Both the position numbers and the translations under genes were made by a program. A stretch of DNA of 64,000 nt from Puniceicoccales bacterium Verruco_01 (lineage in GTDB: Bacteria > Verrucomicrobiota > Verrucomicrobiia > Opitutales > Oceanipulchritudinaceae), in the NCBI GenBank assembly GCA_001604565.1, contig LVBV01000018.1, forward strand, positions 102,458 to 166,457, in the 5' to 3' direction. Under the pieces are notes generated by a model, which made no database searches, had not been told where the DNA came from, and was given only the letters and a program-made list of their open reading frames with translations. Positions 38,801 to 50,444 of this stretch are shown here, piece after piece; the stretch's first letter is position 1, and every line of letters begins with the position of its first letter.

Positions 38801-41800
38801 ATGGGGCCGCGGGGGTTTGCCCGCGGATGGCGGATATGGAAGCATAAGAAACAGCGCCATAGGGTCGGGCTTCAATGGGGCCGCGGGGGTTTGCCCGCGG
38901 ATGGCCTCAGGATCAGTGCCATCACCTTCATTTTTTGACCAAGCTTCAATGGGGCCGCGGGGGTTTGCCCGCGGATGGTATGTCGTTCTAGCGACGTGCC
39001 TGTTTTCCGGTTGTCGCTTCAATGGGGCCGCGGGGGTTTGCCCGCGGATGGGACAGAATTGGCGTCATAGTTGTATGTAGTCCCTGTGCTTCAATGGGGC
39101 CGCGGGGGTTTGCCCGCGGATGGAGGATTTGACGTTGCCGCGCTCAAGAAGATTTTCACCGCTTCAATGGGGCCGCGGGGGTTTGCCCGCGGATGGTCCA
39201 ATGAGGACGCACGGACTGTAAAAACTCAGCGGCTTCAATGGGGCCGCGGGGGTTTGCCCGCGGATGGAAAACGCCTGCGGTTGGATTCGCCAGCAATGCA
39301 CCGCTTCAATGGGGCCGCGGGGGTTTGCCCGCGGATGGTACATGGCCCGTCGTGGACAGGTCAGATGGTTTCCAAGAGCTTCAATGGGGCCGCGGGGGTT
39401 TGCCCGCGGATGGGCCGAGAAGGTGGCGCAGGCGGAGGCCAAGCTCGAGCTTCAATGGGGCCGCGGGGGTTTGCCCGCGGATGGGCGGCGAATCCAGGGC
39501 TGGCGGAACTCGGGCCGGTCTAGCTTCAATGGGGCCGCGGGGGTTTGCCCGCGGATGGCTACTGCGCCGGATTCAGCCTCGCAGATCGAATAATTGCTTC
39601 AATGGGGCCGCGGGGGTTTGCCCGCGGATGGGCGTTCGCGGACCGGGAATCGAGAATACGACATGGCGGCTTCAATGGGGCCGCGGGGGTTTGCCCGCGG
39701 ATGGGCTTTCTGCAACAGCCACAAGGGCCAAGGGCAAGCCCGGCTTCAATGGGGCCGCGGGGGTTTGCCCGCGGATGGCCGCCTTCTTCGCGTTGTGACG
39801 CGCGAAGAGGACGCCGCTTCAATGGGGCCGCGGGGGTTTGCCCGCGGATGGCTGGTGGGCATGGAAGATCCGCACCGGCATCCGAGAGCGGGCTTCAATG
39901 GGGCCGCGGGGGTTTGCCCGCGGATGGGCGTTTTGACACGCTTGCTTTTTCGCAAGCCTTGTCGCTTCAATGGGGCCGCGGGGGTTTGCCCGCGGATGGC
40001 CGCGATGGATTCCGTAACCTTGACAAGAACCTGACGGCTTCAATGGGGCCGCGGGGGTTTGCCCGCGGATGGGGGTGGATCGGTCCCGGGTGAAGAAGAA
40101 ATCAATAAGGCTTCAATGGGGCCGCGGGGGTTTGCCCGCGGATGGCCGTCCTGCTCCGCCAACAACCACCGACGAGGGCAGCTTCAATGGGGCCGCGGGG
40201 GTTTGCCCGCGGATGGCGTGTGCGTTGGGCTTGTCCCGGTCGTGGAGTCGATATGCTTCAATGGGGCCGCGGGGGTTTGCCCGCGGATGGGCGGAAGATA
40301 TTACTTTCCGCCAGCTCATCAACACGCTTCAATGGGGCCGCGGGGGTTTGCCCGCGGATGGCTCGTTAAGCACCATGCTGACGCACGCGCTTTCGCGGCT
40401 TCAATGGGGCCGCGGGGGTTTGCCCGCGGATGGACCGACGGCTTTCGCACGTCGAAGCGCGCGTACTGAGCTTCAATGGGGCCGCGGGGGTTTGCCCGCG
40501 GATGGTGCGTTGGCAATCGACGACGAAAAGCTGGCGAACTACCTTCAATGGGGCCGCGGGGGTTTGCCCGCGGATGGCCGCGACTCATCGCCTCCATTGC
40601 GGAACGGTATTCGCCTTCAATGGGGCCGCGGGGGTTTGCCCGCGGATGGTTGGAACATCGGGAAAGACCCGTTGCATCGGTACCGCCTTCAATGGGGCCG
40701 CGGGGGTTTGCCCGCGGATGGACGGCGGCTGGAGCGGCGGGCGAACAGGATTTTGACCCTTCAATGGGGCCGCGGGGGTTTGCCCGCGGATGGGAAGCGA
40801 TGTCGTGTATGACCACCACGCGACGACCGGACCTTCAATGGGGCCGCGGGGGTTTGCCCGCGGATGGATGAACACATTTTTCCTTGCGCGCGCGGGGCAG
40901 TATCCCTTCAATGGGGCCGCGGGGGTTTGCCCGCGGATGGTCGCGTCAGGCGCTTGTCGATGTCGCGGGTCTGCCCGCCTTCAATGGGGCCGCGGGGGTT
41001 TGCCCGCGGATGGATGCCTCGTCTCTCCCACGCCCGGAAAACAGTCTCTTCCTTCAATGGGGCCGCGGGGGTTTGCCCGCGGATGGGACGGCACGGGCTG
41101 CAGCGGCGGGGGGAAACTCGCGTCGTTCCTTCAATGGGGCCGCGGGGGTTTGCCCGCGGATGGATTCGACGATTGAAAAGGGCCGCCTGCTTGTCCGCAA
41201 GCCTTCAATGGGGCCGCGGGGGTTTGCCCGCGGATGGCGTATCGGCGTCATGGCGCACGGGGTGTGCCGCGATCCTTCAATGGGGCCGCGGGGGTTTGCC
41301 CGCGGATGGACGAACCCATGAGCACCAAAGAAGCAGCTGAAAAGATCCTTCAATGGGGCCGCGGGGGTTTGCCCGCGGATGGCTTACAAGATCGGACATT
41401 TCGCGCAGAAAGTCAACACCCTTCAATGGGGCCGCGGGGGTTTGCCCGCGGATGGCCCGCACCCCCTTCCTCTGATGCTGTCTCCCGGACCCTTCAATGG
41501 GGCCGCGGGGGTTTGCCCGCGGATGGGTAAAAAGCTAAAGGGTTATGATGATGTATATATCCCTTCAATGGGGCCGCGGGGGTTTGCCCGCGGATGGCTG
41601 CCTAGCTAGAACTAATCTACAAATATATAGCTTCCTTCAATGGGGCCGCGGGGGTTTGCCCGCGGATGGTTACCGTTACGGGGCTTGGCAAGTTGCCCGT
41701 GGGGGCCTTCAATGGGGCCGCGGGGGTTTGCCCGCGGATGGGCTCGGCGTTACAGCGACGCCGTTTCGCTCTGACAACCTTCAATGGGGCCGCGGGGGTT

Positions 41801-42753
41801 TGCCCGCGGATGGGCGTAGCCGGTGGCTCCTCCATTCCGGCTTGCTCCCCTTCAATGGGGCCGCGGGGGTTTGCCCGCGGATGGCACTAAAGGCAATGGT
41901 AAGGGTTGTAAGTAAAGCAACCTTCAATGGGGCCGCGGGGGTTTGCCCGCGGATGGGGGCGGAACCTTGTCGCATTGGACAAGGTTATCGACCTTCAATG
42001 GGGCCGCGGGGGTTTGCCCGCGGATGGCTGTGCTATCATGGCAGGTATAGCCTTATAGTGATAATCCTTCAATGGGGCCGCGGGGGTTTGCCCGCGGATG
42101 GACCAATAACCCGTGGACTTCCACCAAGAAACCAACATCCTTCAATGGGGCCGCGGGGGTTTGCCCGCGGATGGAATAATTCAGATTCCGAATATTCTTT
42201 AGTAGAATACCTTCAATGGGGCCGCGGGGGTTTGCCCGCGGATGGCAAGACGAAATGTCCGGTAGAATTCGACGGCAAGACCTTCAATGGGGCCGCGGGG
42301 GTTTGCCCGCGGATGGGTGTTCGTCAGTCTGCCTCTTGATAGGGAGAAGGAGTTCCTTCAATGGGGCCGCGGGGGTTTGCCCGCGGATGGTCACCGATGG
42401 TCTGCGCGTATTCTGTCCGCCATTCCCCTTCAATGGGGCCGCGGGGGTTTGCCCGCGGATGGATCGCGGAAGCCGGATAGATCAAGCATCATGTCAGCCC
42501 CCTTCAATGGGGCCGCGGGGGTTTGCCCGCGGATGGGCGATACGCGGTCGGAGTGCCAAAGCGGTCGTATGCCTTCAATGGGGCCGCGGGGGTTTGCCCG
42601 CGGATGGATCTAACAGACCGCACCTCCCGGTTTCCCTGCGTCCGCCTTCAATGGGGCCGCGGGGGTTTGCCCGCGGATGGGGATTGACTTCCTTCTCACT
42701 GGTTTTGTATCGCAAGGCCTTCAATGGGGCCGCGGGGGTTTGCCCGCGGATGG
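35801..42753 (-). CRISPR. Type I-G CRISPR array, about 96 repeats of 36 nt and 95 spacers
   Basis: By hand I count 96 repeats starting every 71-75 nt, with spacers of about 34-39 nt. The crRNA sense is the minus strand: read that way each repeat ends in the type I-like handle ATTGAAGC or ATTGAAGG, and contains the stem CCGCGGG...CCCGCGG. The leader therefore lies on the right, next to cas2. The leftmost repeat (35801-35836) is degenerate at its handle end, as expected for the oldest repeat. Repeats 1-5 carry a loop variant (TTGG instead of TTTG on the plus strand). Repeats 2-65 begin with G and 66-96 with C on the plus strand. Spacers vary widely in GC content. Confidence 0.99.
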
Positions 42754-43059
42754 TCCGCGCTCGCAAGCTGTTGTTGCAGAGAGTCCTGCGCTGGCGATTG
42801 CGAGTGCGGGCGTGAAGAGCGTGGTTTTGATGAGGAGAACTGTCACAGAATCTGTCGGCGTGGTTCGGTAGTATTTTACAGTCAGACACATCGAGAGCGG
42901 GTTGGCTTTGGCGCATCACCGCCGCGCTCGCGTGCCGTGTGCTGTCAAAGACCGTTCGCGCCAGTGAATGCAATATAACCAGTCGCCAGTTTCAACACAA
43001 CCTTGTTTCGGTCACCGGGCATCCATCACAAATCGGCATCCGGCCATGACAAGATCGAT
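42754..43059 (-). promoter_or_regulatory. CRISPR leader
   Basis: The 306 nt between the cas2 stop and the first (newest) repeat. It is less GC-rich than its surroundings. An AT-rich stretch (TGTAAAATAC on the minus strand, near 42870) could supply a -10 about 120 nt from the first repeat. A 14-nt string at 42946-42959 recurs upstream of cas3. Leader identity is inferred from position and repeat polarity. Confidence 0.75.
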
Positions 43060-43350
43060 TCACAGCACGAAACACGGAACCTCCACCTTGGCGTATTCCT
43101 GCCCGAGGGCGATGATGCGCCTCTCGCCACGCGTGTGACTCGGCCCCAGTTCGATGAAGAGGATCTGATCCTCGCTCCGGTCGATCAACTCAACGAGCCG
43201 GTGCTCCAGCTCCAGACGTTCGCGCTCGGTGAGATCGCACTCGAAGACCGAGTACTGCAAGTGCACCCCGTAATCCTTGCACGCGCGGTGCACGCGCCGC
43301 AGCCGCTTGGGATCACACACATCGTAGCTCACAATGTAGTTGGTTCGCAT
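43060..43350 (-). CDS. cas2: CRISPR-associated endoribonuclease/adaptation protein Cas2
   Basis: Small ferredoxin-fold partner of Cas1 in the spacer integration complex, 96 aa. The N-terminus RTNYIVSYDVCDPKRLRRVH carries the conserved aspartate after the first strand. VHLQYSVFECDLTERERLEL is the second family block. I start it at the ATG at 43350 (MRTNYIVSYDV), preceded by GGTGGAG, and not at 43407. Last gene of the cas operon before the leader. Confidence 0.96.
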   Translation of the reverse strand: MRTNYIVSYDVCDPKRLRRVHRACKDYGVHLQYSVFECDLTERERLELEHRLVELIDRSEDQILFIELGPSHTRGERRIIALGQEYAKVEVPCFVL

Positions 43351-43430
43351 CGCTCCACCCTTCCCTATCCGATCGCTTGCCATCCATACGAACACTCCAC
43401 CATTCACCAGGAAGCAGGCCTTTGCCAGAC

Positions 43431-45278
43431 TCAGCGTGTCGTGAACGGCACATACTGCTGGATCTCGCCCCCGAGCACCCGCGCCAGAAGGCGGAATTGC
43501 AGCTCCAACGCACGCCGGTAACTCAGCTTGTAATCGAACACCGGATGGTTGACCGTCGCCGCCATGCGCTGCTCGTATGCCATGAAGAAGGCCCGCCGCC
43601 CGTTCGCCGAAAGTGACACCGAATCGCCCGCTCGCACGAAATCCCCTTCGTTCACGCGCCCGTTGTTGATGAGCGAAATCACAATCGAGTCCACAATGAT
43701 GGCGCGGAATTCCTCCATCACGTCCAGCGCCAGTGCCGGACGCCCGAAGCGAGGCTGATGCAGGAAACCCACGTACGGATCGAACCCGCAGGCATAGGCC
43801 GCCAGAGTGCAGTCCCGCGCCAGCAGGCTGTAGCCGAGCGAGAGCATCGCGTTGACCGGATCGCGCGGAGGGCGGCGGTTGCGCGAATTGAAGTCAAACG
43901 ACAAGCCCTGCTTCGACGAGGGCGCCGCCCTGCCCTCCTCGACATCCTCGTTTCCGCGTGGCTTGAGCATACCCTGAAAATGGCTGAAGTAGGCCAGCGC
44001 CCCCGCGCCCTCGATGCCCATCAGCTCGGTGATGCTCCCAGCGCCGAGCGCCGCCTGCGCCGCAAACTTGAGGCGCTGGAGCACCTCGCGCGGCGGGGCA
44101 ATGTGATTGCGCATCAGGAGAGTGCGCTGGTTGCGCAGTTTGCCGTGCACAAACAGGCGCGCGTGGCTCAGCCGAAGCTCCGCATCCCCCGCCTGACGGA
44201 ACTGCTCGATGCGCGTGAAGACGTTCGTCAGCGAGTGCCCCCGCGTCATCCCGTAGAACCAGCCCCCGAGCGTGAAGTAGGTGATCGGGATGTCCTTCTC
44301 GCACAGCGCCTGCACGGCGGATGCCGAGAGCTGGATGGCGCCGAAGAGGGCCAGATGGTGCAGGTCCATCAGGCGGAATTCCCCAACCGGCGCTTCCTTT
44401 TCCTTTACGACGAGCGTCTCGCCCTTCTTGGAAACATACATGTGCGGGCTCTGCAAATAGAGGGCCTTCGTGTCGTCGCCCGGCGTCAACAGGCGCCGCA
44501 CATCCTCGCCCGGTTTCATCGGGCGGAGCTTGATCTCCGGCCAGCTCATGAACGGCCCGCCGCTCAAGCGGTCCACATCCACGCCCGCCACCTGCATCGG
44601 CAGCTCCATCTGCGCCGCCGGGGCATAGTCCGCCAACTCCTCGCCGCCACCGAGGGCCTCGGCAAGGTAGCGCGTCTCGTCCGGCAAGCAATGGCCCACA
44701 TGCGAACAACGCGGGCACTTCCAAGAGTGATCGAGTGGCGGCGGCAGTTCGCCAAAGCCCACACGGCGCGCCTGCGAAACGTTGTCCAGCACCCACGCCT
44801 CCAGCTCCTCCGTCAGGGCCAAGAGCACGCGCTGGCGGGTCTCGCGATAGTAGATGAACCCGGTGTCGCAGCGGTAGCCGTTGTCGCGCAGGAGCAGCAT
44901 CTGAAGGCCGAGCTGCATGCGGTCGGCCTCCCATATCTCGGGCTGGCCGTCCTCCCCGGCTTTTGGCGCACCCTTCTTGTATTCGACGGGCGAAAGCTCC
45001 GGCGGCTGCCCGTCCCCGCCCGGCTTCACTTCCACAAGATCCAGCTTCGCCGTCACGCCAAGTCGCTCCGAGGCCAGCGCCACCGAGCGCGAATGAATCG
45101 TCTCCTCCACCGCTTCGCCGGGCGCCGCGAGAGCTCCCTTGCCGGAATCAACGCGTTCGTGCTCCTGCTTGCCCTGAATCGTGTCCGCATTATGGACGAA
45201 AATCCCGAGAACAAACTGGTAATAGTAGAGCCGGGGACAGTAAACGAACTCGTTCAGCTGCCGGGCGGGAATGACCAG
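43431..45278 (-). CDS. cas4-cas1: Cas4-Cas1 fusion protein (spacer acquisition); start codon unresolved
   Basis: Fusion of the Cas4 Fe-S exonuclease and the Cas1 integrase, typical of type I-G loci. The Cas4 part shows the first cluster cysteine in QLNEFVYCPRLYYYQFVLG, the nuclease motif VEYKKG, and the last three cysteines in WKCPRCSHVGHC. Cas1 follows, with PITYFTLGGWFYGMTRG and the active-site block DPYVGFLHQPRFGRPALALD. The track starts the ORF at a GTG (45110), which would remove the first cluster cysteine. The frame stays open upstream and encodes the expected N-terminus, but I find no in-frame ATG, GTG or TTG there. The coordinate used (CTG at 45278) is a guess; ACG 45299 and ATT 45272 are alternatives. 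Confidence 0.93.
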   Translation of the reverse strand: MVIPARQLNEFVYCPRLYYYQFVLGIFVHNADTIQGKQEHERVDSGKGALAAPGEAVEETIHSRSVALASERLGVTAKLDLVEVKPGGDGQPPELSPVEYKKGAPKAGEDGQPEIWEADRMQLGLQMLLLRDNGYRCDTGFIYYRETRQRVLLALTEELEAWVLDNVSQARRVGFGELPPPLDHSWKCPRCSHVGHCLPDETRYLAEALGGGEELADYAPAAQMELPMQVAGVDVDRLSGGPFMSWPEIKLRPMKPGEDVRRLLTPGDDTKALYLQSPHMYVSKKGETLVVKEKEAPVGEFRLMDLHHLALFGAIQLSASAVQALCEKDIPITYFTLGGWFYGMTRGHSLTNVFTRIEQFRQAGDAELRLSHARLFVHGKLRNQRTLLMRNHIAPPREVLQRLKFAAQAALGAGSITELMGIEGAGALAYFSHFQGMLKPRGNEDVEEGRAAPSSKQGLSFDFNSRNRRPPRDPVNAMLSLGYSLLARDCTLAAYACGFDPYVGFLHQPRFGRPALALDVMEEFRAIIVDSIVISLINNGRVNEGDFVRAGDSVSLSANGRRAFFMAYEQRMAATVNHPVFDYKLSYRRALELQFRLLARVLGGEIQQYVPFTTR

Positions 45279-45319
45279 AGTATCGGGCGTCTCGTTCGTG
45301 AGGGAGCCGGAGTGGAATG

Positions 45320-47080
45320 TTAGGACGGATCGGGCGCGGGGACGAACAGGCCAAGGCCGAAGTGTGCGCCGTATCCGGAGACAATTGGACCGCGCACCTT
45401 CTCGCTGAATGTCAGCCGAAGGCCCGTGCCGAAGGCGTGTGCCGTGCGGCTGCCGTGCGCATCGGGTTCAGCGGCGTTGCCTCGCTCGCGCGTGGTCTTG
45501 AATTGGAGCCAATGAAAAGTCCGACCATCATCGAGAGAAAGAAGCTCCAAATTCTCCAGTGCGGCAATGTGCACCTTGTCCGGATCTATCTGCCCGCCCT
45601 CGCCCATCGCATTGCCGTCCTCGTGCAGCAGGCGCACCAAGTCGTGCTCCGGCGAGCCGACGGGCAGCGTCAGGCCGCCAATTTCGCCCATCTTCGCCTC
45701 GCCGTTCTTGCGCGTCTTGGGGTTGCGCACGGGCACGAAGGGCGTGAGCGAGGTCCACGACTTCGATTCGCCGAACAGCGCACAGCTTTGAAAAAAGTCC
45801 TCCGGCTGCCCTGCGGCGAGCTGCACGAGCTTCGGAGCCAGTTTGCCCGTGCCGAGAAGGCCGCGCAGGTGCGTGGCGAGGCGGCTGTGTTCGGTGAAAG
45901 CCGGATCGTCCAGACGGTTCAGGCAATCGAGCGCACGAAGGGCATCGCGATCAAAGCCGTGGCGGGAGTAAACAGTGATGTATTCAATCGCGCCCGTGCG
46001 GGTGTTGCACTCCGGCAGGATGTAGGCGTGCGAATGCGCGCTGACTCCCGTGCTGTCATTCGGGTTGCGGTCCGCGTCGCAGCCAGTGAAGGCAAAGTTC
46101 CCGGGTGCTCTGGCGCAGAGAAGTTTGTGGATCACGTCCGTGATGAGGAGCGTCTTGGTGATCTGCGGCGGCACGGTGCTGACAAGGGCGAAGCGGACGA
46201 CTTTGGGCTTGTCGCCGACCTTGCCGCGCGCCGCGCCGGGCTTGAAGCGGAAGGGTTCGGCGGGGCGTGCGTACGTCACCCAGCGCGAGCCGGGCGGCTG
46301 GCTCCAACCGGCGGCGCGCAGGGCGCCGGTCTCCGCCTGAAGGGCCACATAGATGCGGGACGGCAGGGCGTTCGCGGTCTTGGCCCTTTTTCCCTTGGCG
46401 GTGGGCGGAGTCTGCGCGGCGAGCCACGCGGCAAAGGCGTCCGGTGACTCCGGTGCCAGCAGGCGCAGGGGCTCGCGGGAGCGTCCGGCGTCGGCATCCG
46501 CGGCAAGCGGCTCGACAAGCTGCTTGCGCGGCACCGCGTCGGGGGAGATTTCCAAAAGATCGGCGTCTGCCAGGGCCTCGGCGCGGCCAAGGTAACTGAG
46601 TGAACGCAGCAGTTCCCGCAGGACGGCATTCTCCCGTTCCTCAAGTTCCACGGGCCAGAAGACGATGAGCGGCCAGAAGGCGAGCATCTCCGCCGAACTG
46701 GCGTTGACTGTGGGAACCGCCGCCCCGTTGGTTCCGGGACCGCCCACATGCACGAAGGCGTCGATCAACTTCACCGGCTTGCCGTTCACGGGCATGTAGT
46801 GCCGCGTGTGTGCGGCGGCGGTGTCCGGACTCACGCGATAGCTCGGGAGCGCGGCGGCGAGCTTTTCGACAAGGGCCGCAAAGGCGTCTTCCGACAGCGC
46901 GGGGGCAAGCTCCGGATGGACGCGTTCGACAAAGCCGCGCTTGTGGTACCATGACGCGATGAGGGCGCGCAGGATGCGCCAGGGCGCGGGCGGCCACTCG
47001 GGCACGGCCTCGTTGGCGTGCGTGCCCCATGCGGAGGAATGATACCGCCCCGAGAGGAAGCGGAAGGCAAGTGCAATCAT
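45320..47080 (-). CDS. csb2: Type I-G Csb2 (GSU0054-like; Cas5-Cas6 fusion)
   Basis: Cascade subunit of type I-G, 586 aa, combining a Cas5-like backbone cap with a Cas6-like crRNA-processing RAMP domain. The N-terminus MIALAFRFLSGRYHSSAWG, then EAVPEWPPAPWRILRALIAS, is the family signature. GLFVPAPDPS is at the C-terminus. Its ATG directly abuts the csb1 stop (TAAATG), so translation is coupled. The stop is 41 nt upstream of the assumed cas4-cas1 start. It probably cuts the pre-crRNA to leave the 8-nt ATTGAAGG/C handle; inferred from the family. Confidence 0.93.
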   Translation of the reverse strand: MIALAFRFLSGRYHSSAWGTHANEAVPEWPPAPWRILRALIASWYHKRGFVERVHPELAPALSEDAFAALVEKLAAALPSYRVSPDTAAAHTRHYMPVNGKPVKLIDAFVHVGGPGTNGAAVPTVNASSAEMLAFWPLIVFWPVELEERENAVLRELLRSLSYLGRAEALADADLLEISPDAVPRKQLVEPLAADADAGRSREPLRLLAPESPDAFAAWLAAQTPPTAKGKRAKTANALPSRIYVALQAETGALRAAGWSQPPGSRWVTYARPAEPFRFKPGAARGKVGDKPKVVRFALVSTVPPQITKTLLITDVIHKLLCARAPGNFAFTGCDADRNPNDSTGVSAHSHAYILPECNTRTGAIEYITVYSRHGFDRDALRALDCLNRLDDPAFTEHSRLATHLRGLLGTGKLAPKLVQLAAGQPEDFFQSCALFGESKSWTSLTPFVPVRNPKTRKNGEAKMGEIGGLTLPVGSPEHDLVRLLHEDGNAMGEGGQIDPDKVHIAALENLELLSLDDGRTFHWLQFKTTRERGNAAEPDAHGSRTAHAFGTGLRLTFSEKVRGPIVSGYGAHFGLGLFVPAPDPS

Positions 47081-50440
<3,360 letters not shown>

Positions 50441-50444
<4 letters not shown>

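Noticed and set aside
35731-42815. Dozens of long ORFs across the CRISPR array, with repeating peptides such as ASMGPRGFARGW and LQWGRGGLPADG
   Set aside because: The 36-nt repeat has no stop in several frames, so ORFs run through the array on both strands. The peptide periodicity is the repeat itself.
43758-45323. 521-aa plus-strand ORF opposite cas4-cas1
   Set aside because: Shadow; Arg/His/Leu-rich composition and antisense to conserved Cas4-Cas1 motifs.
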